Positions 19,099 through 29,462 of a stretch of 64,000 nt of DNA are shown one piece after another. Position numbers and translations under genes: made by a program. How positions within the stretch are numbered: the first letter of the stretch is position 1; each line of letters begins with the position of its first letter. The notes below the pieces were generated by a model, which saw nothing but the letters and a program-made list of their open reading frames with translations, was not told where the DNA came from and made no database searches. The stretch is from Oleiagrimonas citrea (GTDB taxonomy: Bacteria; Pseudomonadota; Gammaproteobacteria; Xanthomonadales; Rhodanobacteraceae), in assembly GCF_012395255.1 (NCBI RefSeq), contig NZ_JAAZQD010000006.1, forward strand, positions 1 through 64,000. The letters are read 5' to 3'.

Positions 19099-19521
19099 AT
19101 GCTTCGCGTGAACCGCTCCATCGCCATTCCCGAATCGGAACTGACCGAGCGTTTCGTGCGCGCGGCGGGTCCGGGCGGGCAGCATGTGAACCGCACGGAA
19201 AGCGCCGTCGAGCTGCGTTTCGATGCAGCGCATTCGCCGACGCTCCCGGAGGCGGTGCGCACGCGTCTGCTGCACCGCCATGATCGCCGCATCACCGCTG
19301 ACGGCATGGTGGTGATCCAGGCCCGCCGCTTCCGCGACCAGGCACGCAACCGCGAGGACGCGCGCGAGCGTCTGGCCAGCCTGGTGCGCAGCGCCACGCA
19401 GGCGCCGAAGAAACGCATCGCCACACGCCCGACGCGCGCCTCCAAGGAACGCCGCCTGCAAGCCAAGCAGCAACGCGGACGCATCAAGCAGGCGCGTTCG
19501 CGCGACTGGAGCCGCGAATGA
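19099..19521 (+). CDS. arfB: Alternative ribosome-rescue factor ArfB
   Basis: A 140-residue release-factor-like hydrolase. The catalytic GGQ is in GPGGQHVNRTESAVELRF. The C-terminal tail is very basic (KKRIATRPTRASKERRLQ, then RGRIKQARSR), which in ArfB enters the empty mRNA channel of stalled ribosomes. It frees ribosomes on mRNAs without a stop codon by hydrolysing peptidyl-tRNA. Full length for the family. Its stop overlaps the next start (ATGA), so it is coupled to the acyltransferase gene. Confidence 0.94.
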   Translation: MLRVNRSIAIPESELTERFVRAAGPGGQHVNRTESAVELRFDAAHSPTLPEAVRTRLLHRHDRRITADGMVVIQARRFRDQARNREDARERLASLVRSATQAPKKRIATRPTRASKERRLQAKQQRGRIKQARSRDWSRE

Positions 19522-20108
19522 GCTCACCGATCCTGCCCGAAATGCCGCCGCAGGCGCCGCGCACGCGCCGCGGTCTCGGCTCGCGCCTGAGCCGTCTGCT
19601 GCTGCGCATGGCCGGCTGGCGCCTGGCCGGCACGCTGCCTAACGTGCCCAAGCTGGTCATCATCGGCGCACCGCACTCGTCCTACTGGGACGGCGTGTGG
19701 GGGCTACTGATGAAATCCGCGCTCGGCCTGGACATCAACATCATGATCAAGCGCGAGGTCATGGACGGTCCGCTGGGACCGATCCTGCGCGGCTTCGGCC
19801 TGATCCCGATCGACCGGAAGGCCGCGATCGGCGTCGTCGAGCAAATGCAGCAGCGCTTCGCCGGTCGCGAGCGCATGTGGCTGGGTATCACGCCCGAAGG
19901 CACGCGCAAACACGTGGAACGATGGAAATCCGGCTTCCTGCGCATCGCGCATGCGGCGCAGGTACCGATTCTCCCGGTGCTCATCGACTTCCCCAGCAAG
20001 ACCTTCACGCTGGGTCCGCTGCAGCACACCACCGGCGACATGGACGCCGATCTCGCACGCATTCACGCGCTCTTCCATGGTGCGCGCGGCAAGCACCGCG
20101 GCACCTGA
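19518..20108 (+). CDS. PlsC-like lysophospholipid acyltransferase family protein
   Basis: A 196-residue acyltransferase-fold protein. The catalytic HX4D motif is HSSYWD, and the substrate-binding motif is PEGTRK. The segment between, FGLIPIDRK, fits the second block. No clear long membrane helix is seen apart from LLLRMAGWRLAG. The family acylates lysophosphatidate or other lipid or glycerol acceptors; the exact substrate is not decidable. It is shorter than housekeeping PlsC (about 240 residues), so it is more likely a paralogue. Confidence 0.85.
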   Translation: MSSPILPEMPPQAPRTRRGLGSRLSRLLLRMAGWRLAGTLPNVPKLVIIGAPHSSYWDGVWGLLMKSALGLDINIMIKREVMDGPLGPILRGFGLIPIDRKAAIGVVEQMQQRFAGRERMWLGITPEGTRKHVERWKSGFLRIAHAAQVPILPVLIDFPSKTFTLGPLQHTTGDMDADLARIHALFHGARGKHRGT

Positions 20109-20175
20109 AAACCTTCACAAATTGCGGAATGCGTGCACGCGGTCGCCGCGCCCACACGCTATGCTATGCAAAACG

Positions 20176-20247
20176 GCCTAATACTTAGGCAGGACAGGAA
20201 CGTCAACCGTTTTTTCTGTGAAGGAATTCGCAAATATGGTACATATT
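20176..20247. promoter_or_regulatory. Two 6-3-6 inverted repeats upstream of the polysaccharide cluster
   Basis: GCCTAA-TAC-TTAGGC (20176-20190) and AATATG-GTA-CATATT (20233-20247) are both perfect dyads of the same geometry, 57 bp apart and 129-143 and 72-86 bases before the epimerase ATG. The surrounding DNA is AT-rich compared with the genes. They look like binding sites of dimeric regulators, but I cannot assign one. Confidence 0.45.
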
Positions 20248-20318
20248 GACCCCCGCCGCGCGAGAACTCCCGCACCATTGCGGCCATGGATCGCCGGCGT
20301 TGGCTACAGGGGTCGGAT

Positions 20319-21338
20319 ATGCATGTGCTGATTACAGGGGGTGCGGGCTTCATCGGCTCGCATGTCGCGCAACGTCACCTGGCGCGAGGCGACAAGGTTC
20401 ATGTGGTCGATGATCTGTCGACCGGCAACCGCGCCAACATCCAGCTCCTCGAGGGCTATCCCAATTTCCGTTTCGACCATGCCGACATGCTGGTGTGGGA
20501 TGGACTCGAGCGTGCGGCCGCCTGGGCCGACCGCATCTACCACCTGGCCGCCGTGGTCGGCGTGTACCGCGTGATCGCCGAGCCGACGCGCGTGCTGGCC
20601 ACCAACATCGCGGCCTGCGAGCGTCTGCTGCGTGCGGTCACCGCCAGCGGTTGGAAGCCGCATGTGGTCATCGCGTCCAGTTCCGAGGTCTACGGCCACC
20701 GTCTGGAAAGCGAACTGCACGAACAGATGGATCTGTCGGTGTCCACACGCGCCGGCACACGCTGGAACTACTCGGTCAGCAAGATCGCCGACGAGGCGCT
20801 GGGGCTTTCCTACGCGCAGAAATTCGACATCCCGACCGTCATCGCACGCCTGTTCAACACCACCGGCCCACGCCAGACCGGCCGCTACGGCATGGTAGTG
20901 CCGCGCTTCGTCGAACAGGCCGTCAAGGGCGAAGAGATCACCGTGTACGGCGACGGTCTGCAAACGCGCTCCTTCTGCGACGTGCGCGACACCTCGCGCG
21001 CATTGGACATGCTCGCCACCAAGGCGACCGCCGAAGGCCTGGTGGTCAACGTCGGCAACGACCGCGAGATCTCCGTCAACGACCTCGCCGAGCTGGTGCG
21101 CGAACGCGCCGGCAGCGACTCGATCATCCAGCACGTGCCCTACGTCACCGCCTACGGCGAGGATTTCGAGGACATACGCCGTCGCCGCCCGGTGCTCGAC
21201 CGCCTGCGCAAGCTGACCGGCTTCGAGCACGAACACACCCTGGAGGACACGCTCGACGAGCTGATCCGCACGAGCCGCGAACAACAGTCGAGGGAGAACG
21301 GTCATGGCCACCGCTCCATGGTTTGTCATCAGTCCTAA
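20319..21338 (+). CDS. NAD-dependent nucleotide-sugar epimerase/dehydratase (extended SDR)
   Basis: A 339-residue extended short-chain dehydrogenase. It begins MHVLITGGAGFIGSHVAQRH, the NAD-binding glycine motif. It continues with VDDLSTG, the YxxxK pair as YSVSKIADEALGL, and RLFNTTGPRQTGRYGMVVPR, typical of UDP- or dTDP-sugar 4-epimerases and dehydratases. Start 20319 is chosen because it opens at the Rossmann strand with AGGGG upstream. It is the first gene of a four-gene polysaccharide cluster and overlaps the next gene by 35 bases. It probably supplies the nucleotide sugar used by the glycosyltransferase encoded next; whether it epimerises or decarboxylates is unknown. Confidence 0.9.
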   Translation: MHVLITGGAGFIGSHVAQRHLARGDKVHVVDDLSTGNRANIQLLEGYPNFRFDHADMLVWDGLERAAAWADRIYHLAAVVGVYRVIAEPTRVLATNIAACERLLRAVTASGWKPHVVIASSSEVYGHRLESELHEQMDLSVSTRAGTRWNYSVSKIADEALGLSYAQKFDIPTVIARLFNTTGPRQTGRYGMVVPRFVEQAVKGEEITVYGDGLQTRSFCDVRDTSRALDMLATKATAEGLVVNVGNDREISVNDLAELVRERAGSDSIIQHVPYVTAYGEDFEDIRRRRPVLDRLRKLTGFEHEHTLEDTLDELIRTSREQQSRENGHGHRSMVCHQS

Positions 21339-22695
21339 CGCGCTGCTGAGCGCCATCGGCCTGCTGCGCGGGCCGGACAAGACGATTCCGACACCGGCCG
21401 AGGACTGGCGCACCGCCGTGATCGACGTGGTCATTCCCGCCTACCGCGAAACCGAGAACCTGCCGCACTGCCTGGCCTCGCTCGCGCGGCAGACGGTGAA
21501 GCCACGCCACATCATCGTGGTCGACGACGGCAGCGGCGACGACACCGCCGGCCTGGCCGAACGGTCCGCCGTCAAGCTCGGCCTCAAGATCACGGTGATC
21601 CGTCGGGCCAGCTCGATCGGCAAGACGCCGACCATCAAGCGTCAGGCACGCGAATTCGACGCCGATGTCGAGTTCATCCTCGACGGCGACACGTTCCTGG
21701 AATCGACCACCTACATCGAACGCTGCGTGCAGGAGCTGTACCAGGGCGTGGGCATCGCCAGCGCCTGCGGCACCATCCTGCCGATGCGCCTCAGCGACCG
21801 CCGCAAACTCGCCGAAACCCCGGAATTCGCGCCCCTGCTCGCCGACGGCGACTGGCACGACCCGATGGAGAAACGCGGCCGCATGCACCTGATGTGGTGG
21901 GGTCTGACCAACATGTACCGCGACTGCCTGTACCGCTTCCTGCAAGGCTTCGTGTACCACGGTCAGATGGTCTTCTTCGGCGGCATCACCAACCCGGTCG
22001 GCTGCGCCGTGGCCTACCGTCGCAAGTACATCAAGAATCTGTTCGACCACTACGAACCGCTGCTCGGCGACGACCTGACCACGTCCGAGGACATCTTCAT
22101 CGGCTTCGCGCTGAACAACGAGGGCTACCGCAACATCCAGCTCAACGACGTGGTCGCGCGCTCGGAAGAGCCCGAAGCCACGCGCTTGCCGCGTCAGGTG
22201 TTCCTGTGGTCGTCCTCGTTCCTGCAGAGCTGCTTCTACTTCGACGGTCTCATGCGCAGTCCGTTCAAGGCATTCCGCCGTTTCGCCAAGCGGATGCACG
22301 AGAAGAAGGCCAGCGAGCAGAAACGCATCCGCGAGATGCGCAAGATCCAGGAACCTTACCGCCAGGCGTTCGGCGAGGACGTCACCAAGAAATACGGCCG
22401 CCCGATCGGCTGGGTGATCTTCATGGGCGCGGTGGAGAAGCTCGGCTTCCCGACCACGCTCATCATCATGCTTCTGATGCAGTGGTGGGAACCACTGTGG
22501 GTCACGGTCGCGGTGGAGGTCCTGCTGTCACTGCTCATCCTCGGCGTGGTCTCGCGCGGCAGTCGCCTCAAGTCGATGGGCAAGGGCCTTTTGATCACGC
22601 CGCTCCGCTACTTCCTGATGGTCGCCGAGCTGTACACCATCGGCGTGTTCACCGTCCACCTGTGGATCACGAGGAACCGCAAATGGCGCAAATGA
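21304..22695 (+). CDS. Membrane GT2 glycosyltransferase, polysaccharide synthase-like
   Basis: A 463-residue processive-type family 2 glycosyltransferase. The GT-A core has VVIPAYRETENLPHCLASL, VVDDGSGDD, the metal-binding DGD at residues 127-129, and TSEDIFIGFALNNEGY, the TED-like acceptor site. The usual Q-x-x-R-W product-binding motif is replaced by RQVFLW. At least two or three membrane helices form the C-terminus (PTTLIIMLLMQWWEPLW, VLLSLLILGVV, YFLMVAELYTIGVF). It would polymerise and export a glycan across the inner membrane, like PgaC or HasA. SD AGGGAGA precedes the ATG. It overlaps both the epimerase gene and the next gene. Confidence 0.9.
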   Translation: MATAPWFVISPNALLSAIGLLRGPDKTIPTPAEDWRTAVIDVVIPAYRETENLPHCLASLARQTVKPRHIIVVDDGSGDDTAGLAERSAVKLGLKITVIRRASSIGKTPTIKRQAREFDADVEFILDGDTFLESTTYIERCVQELYQGVGIASACGTILPMRLSDRRKLAETPEFAPLLADGDWHDPMEKRGRMHLMWWGLTNMYRDCLYRFLQGFVYHGQMVFFGGITNPVGCAVAYRRKYIKNLFDHYEPLLGDDLTTSEDIFIGFALNNEGYRNIQLNDVVARSEEPEATRLPRQVFLWSSSFLQSCFYFDGLMRSPFKAFRRFAKRMHEKKASEQKRIREMRKIQEPYRQAFGEDVTKKYGRPIGWVIFMGAVEKLGFPTTLIIMLLMQWWEPLWVTVAVEVLLSLLILGVVSRGSRLKSMGKGLLITPLRYFLMVAELYTIGVFTVHLWITRNRKWRK

Positions 22696-24170
22696 CCTCC
22701 CATCGCCGGGCATGGGCCCGCGCTTCGGCGCTGGGCCGGATCAGCCTGTTCGCCTGCGCGCTTGCTTGCTCCCTTGCCCTGAAGCCGGCTTTCGCCCAGA
22801 ACGCCGTCGCCTACCAACCGGCACTGAACGCATCCTGGGCCGGGCACACCGGCAAAGCGCTGCGCCTGATCGACGCCTACCTGGCCAAGCACCCGAACGA
22901 CCATGCCGCGCAACTCGACCGTGCGCGCTTTCTCGCCTGGATGGGCGACTACGCAAAGGCAAACGACGCGCTCGCCCAATTCGGCCCCGATGACGAGGAA
23001 GCCACCGCATTGCGCGCTCGCGTGATGGCCTGGGCCGAACGCCGCGATGCCGCGTTGGGGCTCAACGCACCGCTCTATGCCGCCGACCCGTCCGACTACG
23101 ACAACGCCTGGACCCAGGCGCTGATCCTTCGCCAGGGCGAATGGCCGCATCAGGCGCTGCCGGCACTGGCTACCGTGCAGTCGATCAAGCCGGACAGCCG
23201 GGACACCATCGACCTCGCGAAGGCCGTGCGCCTGCCGCTGTTTTCCTGGGTCGGCCTGACCCCCTCGGTGTACAGCGACTCGGACGATATCGAAATACGC
23301 ACCACCACGCTCGATAGCATGCTCTGGCTGTCGGACCGCTGGCGGTTGCTGGCCAGCGTCTCGCACCGCAGGCACTCGGCCGCATTCGGCGGTCCGTTCG
23401 CTCCGCTGATCGGCGACAACCACGTCAATGAAAATCGTGTCGGCACCGGCCTGCGCTACGCGCCTTCGCCCGACACCGCACTGGAACTGTGGCTGGGCAA
23501 TTCGCGGATCGACAACGGCTCCGGTGGCAACAGCAAGGTGATCGGCCATCTGCAGCTTTCGCAACGCGCCAGCGATGCCTTCCGCTATGCAATCACGCTC
23601 GATCGGGACCGCGTCGATGCCTCGCCGCGCGCACTGCCATTGATGCGCAATGGCCTTGCCGCCGACCTGCACTGGACACCGACGCTGCGCGACCGCTTCG
23701 ATGCGCGCATCGCCGGCGACGATTTCGCCGACCACAACCAACGCACATCCGTGCTGGCCAGCTATGCCCGCGCGGTGTACCGCGGCGAGCGGGCAATGAT
23801 CGATGTCGGCCTGCAGGCGGAAGGGCAGCACAATTCCCGCAACACCAACAATGGCTATTACAGCCCCAGTCGCTACCGCCGTTTCGCGGCCACGGCATCC
23901 ACCTACATCCCATTCGGTCAGGAAGTCGGGCTGTACCTGTCGGCGGCACTCGGTCGGCAGAAGGACGAGACCTTCCGCACCTGGAAACGCGCCATCGACG
24001 CTAACGCCGAACTGACTCTGGGCATCTTCACGCATTGGCAGCTGGTCGGCCGCATCGGCTACAGCCAGCGCCTGAATCAATCGGGGTACTACGAGGGCAC
24101 CAATATCGGTTTACAGCTGCGCTACCGCTTCTGCGAGTTCCGCGCCGATCGCTGTCCAGCGGTGCATTGA
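22683..24170 (+). CDS. TPR and beta-barrel outer-membrane protein, PgaA-like polysaccharide exporter
   Basis: A 495-residue exported protein. The signal peptide ends LALKPAFAQ. Residues about 40-190 are helical TPR-like repeats (GHTGKALRLIDAYLAKHPND, GDYAKANDALAQFG, GEWPHQALPALATVQ). From about residue 200 it alternates aromatic and polar residues as in a beta-barrel (TPSVYSDSDDIEIRTTTLD to YEGTNIGLQLRYRF). This TPR-plus-barrel plan is that of PgaA/HmsH, which exports poly-GlcNAc, but the protein is shorter. GAGGAA six bases before 22683 favours that ATG over the one at 22692, which overlaps the upstream stop. It probably carries the glycan through the outer membrane. Confidence 0.82.
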   Translation: MAQMTSHRRAWARASALGRISLFACALACSLALKPAFAQNAVAYQPALNASWAGHTGKALRLIDAYLAKHPNDHAAQLDRARFLAWMGDYAKANDALAQFGPDDEEATALRARVMAWAERRDAALGLNAPLYAADPSDYDNAWTQALILRQGEWPHQALPALATVQSIKPDSRDTIDLAKAVRLPLFSWVGLTPSVYSDSDDIEIRTTTLDSMLWLSDRWRLLASVSHRRHSAAFGGPFAPLIGDNHVNENRVGTGLRYAPSPDTALELWLGNSRIDNGSGGNSKVIGHLQLSQRASDAFRYAITLDRDRVDASPRALPLMRNGLAADLHWTPTLRDRFDARIAGDDFADHNQRTSVLASYARAVYRGERAMIDVGLQAEGQHNSRNTNNGYYSPSRYRRFAATASTYIPFGQEVGLYLSAALGRQKDETFRTWKRAIDANAELTLGIFTHWQLVGRIGYSQRLNQSGYYEGTNIGLQLRYRFCEFRADRCPAVH

Positions 24171-24239
24171 ACGAAGAGCTTCGGGACAAGGCGGTGCCGC
24201 TCGCGTGGTGCGCGCCATCCGCGAACACAGGTTGCGCAA

Positions 24240-24251
24240 AGGAGCGCTCCT
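24240..24251. repeat. 12-bp perfect palindrome before the deacetylase gene
   Basis: AGGAGCGCTCCT lies in the 99-base gap between the barrel protein and the deacetylase genes, 18 bases before the deacetylase ATG. It could be an operator for an internal promoter or a small mRNA hairpin limiting translation. No matching regulator is evident. Confidence 0.3.
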
Positions 24252-24269
24252 GGAACACAGGGGAAAATC

Positions 24270-25289
24270 ATGAAGCGGTTGTTGCAACGTGCCTGCATGG
24301 CTTGCGCTTGTCTGCTTCCATTCACGGCCGCGATGGCGCAGTCCGCGACCACCGCCACGGTCGCCAAGCCCCCGGACCGCCGCATCGCCATCACCTTCGA
24401 CGACCTGCCCTGGGCCACGCTCGACTCGAATACGCCCTTGCCGGCACACGGAACCGTGCCGCCGCGCATCGCCGCCGAATTCACGCGCCTGCTGCAGGCG
24501 ATCAAGAACTCGGGCACCCCCGCCATCGGATTCGTCAATTCCGCGCGCCTGCTCGTTCACGGCCAACCGCAGCCGGACCGCGTGGGCATGCTCGATGCCT
24601 GGCTCGATGCGGGTCTGGAACTGGGTAATCACACCGCCACGCATGTCGACCTGCACGCGGTCGGCAAGCAGGCCTTCGAGAACGACATCCTCGCCTGCGA
24701 CGCCGTGTTGCGTCCGCTGCTGGCAAAACGCGACCTGCAGCCGCACTGGTTCCGCCACCCCTACCTGCGTACAGGACGCACCCTGCAGGACAAGGCAGCG
24801 ATCAAGACGTTCCTGACTCGACACGGGTATCGCATCGCACCAGTCACGATCACCGATTCCGACTGGATCTGGGCCGCCGCGTACGCCAAGGCGCTCGACA
24901 GCGGCGATACCGCCATGCAAGCGAAACTACGCGCCCAATACGTCCCCTATCTGCTGCGGATGGTCCACTATTTCGAGCATCGTTCGACCAAGCTGCTCGG
25001 TTATGCGTTGCCGCAAGTGATGCTGCTGCACGCCAACGCGCTCAATGCCGACACCTATGCCGACTTTGTCTCCCGACTGCATGCACGCGGCTATCGGTTT
25101 GTCAGCCTCGACGAGGCCATGCGTGACCCGGCCTACCAGCGTGCGGACACATTCACCGGTGCGCTCGGCACGAGCTGGATCCACCGATGGGCGATTGCCG
25201 CGGGCTGGTCGTGGAAGTTCTACGACGGCGAACCGACTTCGCCGAAATGGGTAATCGATCTTGCCGGCGTACCCGCGTATTCCGAGTAG
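24270..25289 (+). CDS. Secreted polysaccharide deacetylase (NodB fold)
   Basis: A 339-residue CE4-type deacetylase with a signal peptide (FTAAMAQ). The metal and catalytic motifs are in order: TFDDLPW (catalytic base and metal Asp), NHTATHVDLH (metal histidines), RHPYLRTG and MLLHANALN (late catalytic histidine). It would remove N- or O-acetyl groups from a glycan in the periplasm, the role of PgaB in poly-GlcNAc export. SD GGGG/AAAA lies just before the ATG at 24270. It is the last gene of the polysaccharide cluster and ends 65 bases before the convergent LysR gene. Confidence 0.92.
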   Translation: MKRLLQRACMACACLLPFTAAMAQSATTATVAKPPDRRIAITFDDLPWATLDSNTPLPAHGTVPPRIAAEFTRLLQAIKNSGTPAIGFVNSARLLVHGQPQPDRVGMLDAWLDAGLELGNHTATHVDLHAVGKQAFENDILACDAVLRPLLAKRDLQPHWFRHPYLRTGRTLQDKAAIKTFLTRHGYRIAPVTITDSDWIWAAAYAKALDSGDTAMQAKLRAQYVPYLLRMVHYFEHRSTKLLGYALPQVMLLHANALNADTYADFVSRLHARGYRFVSLDEAMRDPAYQRADTFTGALGTSWIHRWAIAAGWSWKFYDGEPTSPKWVIDLAGVPAYSE

Positions 25290-25351
25290 TGTCCGCTGCC
25301 GGCGATGACTTGGACATCCCACGCTGGCCCACGGCGCGAATCGGCTTGCAT

Positions 25352-25369
25352 CATTCAGCGTGCTGAATG
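25352..25369. terminator. Hairpin at the convergent ends of deacetylase and LysR genes
   Basis: CATTCAGC (25352-25359) and GCTGAATG (25362-25369) form an 8-bp perfect stem spanning the LysR stop codon. No T-run follows on either side, so it is at best a weak terminator or mRNA end. Confidence 0.3.
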
Positions 25370-26353
25370 CCCGGACTCATCGTACTCGCGATGAGTCAGC
25401 AGCCCCGGCTTGATCAAGTCGATGAAGGCGCGCGCCTCGGGACTCAGATACTTGCCCTTGCGCATGACCACCCCATAGCTGCGCTGCGGGAAGTAGCGCC
25501 GCATGTTGCGCACGGCCAGATGCGCGTGGTCCTCCTCGGTCAGACAGATACCGGTGACGATGGAGATGCCCAGCCCCATCGCCACGTAGTGCTTGATCAC
25601 CTCCCAGCCGCCGACCTCGATGGCGACGGTGTAGGGCACCTGGCGCTGCTGGAACACCAGGTCGACCAGGCGATAGGTGGTCAGCCGCTGCGGCGGCAGG
25701 ATCAGGCCGTAGGGCGACAGGTCCTCGATGGCGATGTCGTCCTTCGCCGCCAGCGGGTGATCCGGCGGCATGATGAGCATCGGATCGAAGTGGTAGACCG
25801 GCGCGTAAGCCAGGTCGTGCGGTACGTCCAGCATCGACCCGACGGCGAAGTCGGCACCATCCTCGCGCAGCAAAGCCAGGCCGTCCTTGCCGGTGACGTT
25901 GGCCAGCTCCAGATGCACTGCCGGCATCTGTTCGCGGTAGGCCTGCACCAGCGGCGGCAACAGGTACTGGATGGTGGAAGCGCCGGCGGCGATGGTCAGC
26001 GAACCGCTCTTCAGGCCTTGCAAGCGGGCATGGAAGTCACGGTCCAGCGTTTCCCAGCCTTCCACCAGCGGTCGGGCCAGTTCGTACAGCGCCTCGCCGG
26101 CGTCGGTCACGGTGATGCGTCGGCGCGTGCGTTCGAGCAGGGTGACGTCCAACTCGCGCTCCAGCGCCTTGATCTGCAGACTCACCGATGGCTGCGACAG
26201 GTACAGCGCTTCTGCCGCACGCGTGAACGTGCCCAGCTTCACCGTGTACACGAAGGCGCGCAGCTGCTTGTACCGGTTGCCCTTGTAGTAGAACCGCTGC
26301 TCCGACGCGCCGGTTTCGCATCTGGCGGCTTTTTCGGGACTCTTTCGTGCCAT
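25355..26353 (-). CDS. LysR-family transcriptional regulator, CysB-like, of the glyoxylate shunt
   Basis: A 332-residue LysR regulator. The winged-helix domain is near residues 28-85 (YKQLRAFVYTVKLGTFTRAA, LSQPSVSLQIKALE, RRRITVTDAGEALYE), preceded by about 25 extra residues. The inducer-binding domain follows (GSLTIAAGASTIQYLLPPLV to GGWEVIKHYVAMGLGISIVT), with the CysB-like GLGISIV segment. It is divergent from aceB-aceA, with a 23-bp palindrome in between, so it very likely controls those genes. The co-inducer could be a C2 compound or a fatty-acid breakdown product, which sequence cannot tell. Confidence 0.92.
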   Translation of the reverse strand: MARKSPEKAARCETGASEQRFYYKGNRYKQLRAFVYTVKLGTFTRAAEALYLSQPSVSLQIKALERELDVTLLERTRRRITVTDAGEALYELARPLVEGWETLDRDFHARLQGLKSGSLTIAAGASTIQYLLPPLVQAYREQMPAVHLELANVTGKDGLALLREDGADFAVGSMLDVPHDLAYAPVYHFDPMLIMPPDHPLAAKDDIAIEDLSPYGLILPPQRLTTYRLVDLVFQQRQVPYTVAIEVGGWEVIKHYVAMGLGISIVTGICLTEEDHAHLAVRNMRRYFPQRSYGVVMRKGKYLSPEARAFIDLIKPGLLTHREYDESGHSAR

Positions 26354-26404
26354 GCACCTGCCCCAGTCGAGTGATTTAGCAATGCCTTATCAATGACTTG
26401 TATC

Positions 26405-26427
26405 TAACATTGAATATATCAATGTTA
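26405..26427. promoter_or_regulatory. LysR-type palindromic binding site between lysR and aceB
   Basis: Nine-base arms TAACATTGA (26405-26413) and TCAATGTTA (26419-26427) flank ATATA. They include the T-N11-A form of LysR boxes. The site ends four bases before the predicted aceB -35, the standard activator position. A partial copy (TCAATGA) lies just upstream in the same AT-rich spacer. Confidence 0.75.
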
Positions 26428-26431
26428 TGAA

Positions 26432-26459
26432 TTGAAACATTTACTTTGTCAAATAAATA
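26432..26459 (+). promoter_or_regulatory. Predicted aceB promoter
   Basis: TTGAAA (26432-26437), a 16-base spacer and TAAATA (26454-26459). Transcription would start near 26466, 41 bases before the aceB ATG. The -10 is imperfect, as expected for an activated promoter. Confidence 0.5.
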
Positions 26460-26506
26460 TTCCAGGCGCAGCCTGAACCTCCGAATCGCATTGCCGGAGA
26501 TGACCC

Positions 26507-28105
26507 ATGTCTGTGCTGCAGGAATACGTGCCCGAACGCGGCACCATCGAAATCAACGGCCCGATGACGCCCGAGCGCGCGGCCATCCTCACGGACGACG
26601 CGCTGGATTTCCTGGCGCGCCTGCATCATGGCTTTGACGCGCGCTGCCTGGAGCTGCTGGCCTGCCGCAAGGAACGCCAACGCGAATACGACGCCGGGCA
26701 GCTGCCGGACTTCCGCGAGGACACCCGCGCCATCCGCGAGGACGACTGGCGCGTGGCGCCCATCCCCGAAGCGCTGCGCGATCGTCGCGTGGAAATCACC
26801 GGCCCGGTCTCACGCAAGATGGTCATCAATGCGCTCAACTCCGGCGCGCGCGTGTTCATGGCGGATTTCGAGGACTCCAACGCCCCGACCTTCGCCAACG
26901 TCGTCGACGGCCAGATCAATCTTCGTGACGCGGTCGATGGCCGCATCGCCTTCACCAACCCCGATGGCCGCGAATACCGCCTGGTCGACAACCCGGCGGT
27001 GCTCATCGTGCGTCCGCGCGGCTGGCATCTGCCGGAGTCGCATCTGACGCTGGACGGTCTGCCGCTGTCCGCGGCACTGGTCGATTTCGGCCTGTTCGTC
27101 TGGCACAACGCGCGCGCCCTGCACGAACGCGACCGCGGCCCGTACTTCTACCTGCCCAAGCTCGAATCGATGGAGGAAGCCGCGCTGTGGGACGAGGTGA
27201 TGGCCTTCGCCGAGAACGAACTGAACCTGCCGGCCGGCTGCATGAAGGCCACCGTGCTGATCGAGACGCTGCCGGCCGCATTCCAGATGGACGAAATCCT
27301 GCACGCGCTGCGCACCCGCATCGTGGGTCTGAACTGCGGACGCTGGGACTACATCTTCTCCTACATCAAGACCTGCCGGAACGACCGCTCGCGCGTGCTG
27401 CCCGAACGCGGACAGGTCGGCATGACCGTGCCGTTCCTGCGCGCCTACTCGCAGTTGCTGATCCGCACCTGCCACCGCCGCGGCGCGTTCGCCATGGGCG
27501 GCATGGCCGCACAGATTCCGATCAAGAACGACCCGGCCGCCAACCAGGCCGCGCTGGAGAAGGTCCGTACCGACAAGCTGCGCGAAGTACGCGATGGCCA
27601 CGACGGAACCTGGGTCGCGCATCCCGCGCTGGTGCCGGTGGCGATGGAGATCTTCGACGCGCACATGGACGGTTCCAACCAGCTCGACCGTCCGCTCGAC
27701 GAGCTCGACATCGGCCGCGACCAGCTGCTGGCGCCGTGCGCCGGCACCATTACCCGCGAGGGCTTCGACAACAACGTCGAAGTGGCGCTGCGCTACACCG
27801 CCGCCTGGCTGGACGGCCTCGGCTGCGTGCCCATCCATCACCTGATGGAAGACGCCGCCACCGCCGAGATCGCCCGCGCCCAGCTATGGCAGTGGCTGCA
27901 TCACGGCGGCCTGGAATTCACCGACCACGCACCGATCACGATGGCGCTGTTCGACCGCGCCCTGGCCAGCCATGCGCACCGCCTGCGCGACGCCGACGTA
28001 CCGGGCGCCGCGCGCATCGACGAAGCCGCCGAGCTGCTCACCGAACTGACCCGCGCCGACACCCTGGCCGATTTCCTGACCCTGCCCGCCTACGCGCGCC
28101 TCTGA
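26507..28105 (+). CDS. aceB: Malate synthase A
   Basis: A 532-residue malate synthase of the A isoform. It condenses glyoxylate with acetyl-CoA to malate, the second step of the glyoxylate shunt. Recognised segments are [28 protein letters not shown], the active-site region [33 protein letters not shown] and [19 protein letters not shown] lies just before the ATG at 26507. It is followed by aceA after 29 bases, and both depend on the promoter next to the divergent LysR gene. Confidence 0.97.
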   Translation: MSVLQEYVPERGTIEINGPMTPERAAILTDDALDFLARLHHGFDARCLELLACRKERQREYDAGQLPDFREDTRAIREDDWRVAPIPEALRDRRVEITGPVSRKMVINALNSGARVFMADFEDSNAPTFANVVDGQINLRDAVDGRIAFTNPDGREYRLVDNPAVLIVRPRGWHLPESHLTLDGLPLSAALVDFGLFVWHNARALHERDRGPYFYLPKLESMEEAALWDEVMAFAENELNLPAGCMKATVLIETLPAAFQMDEILHALRTRIVGLNCGRWDYIFSYIKTCRNDRSRVLPERGQVGMTVPFLRAYSQLLIRTCHRRGAFAMGGMAAQIPIKNDPAANQAALEKVRTDKLREVRDGHDGTWVAHPALVPVAMEIFDAHMDGSNQLDRPLDELDIGRDQLLAPCAGTITREGFDNNVEVALRYTAAWLDGLGCVPIHHLMEDAATAEIARAQLWQWLHHGGLEFTDHAPITMALFDRALASHAHRLRDADVPGAARIDEAAELLTELTRADTLADFLTLPAYARL

Positions 28106-28134
28106 CCGCGCCCGCACTGCACCGGAGAACGATC

Positions 28135-29445
<1,311 letters not shown>

Positions 29446-29462
29446 ATCCCACCCAAACCCTT

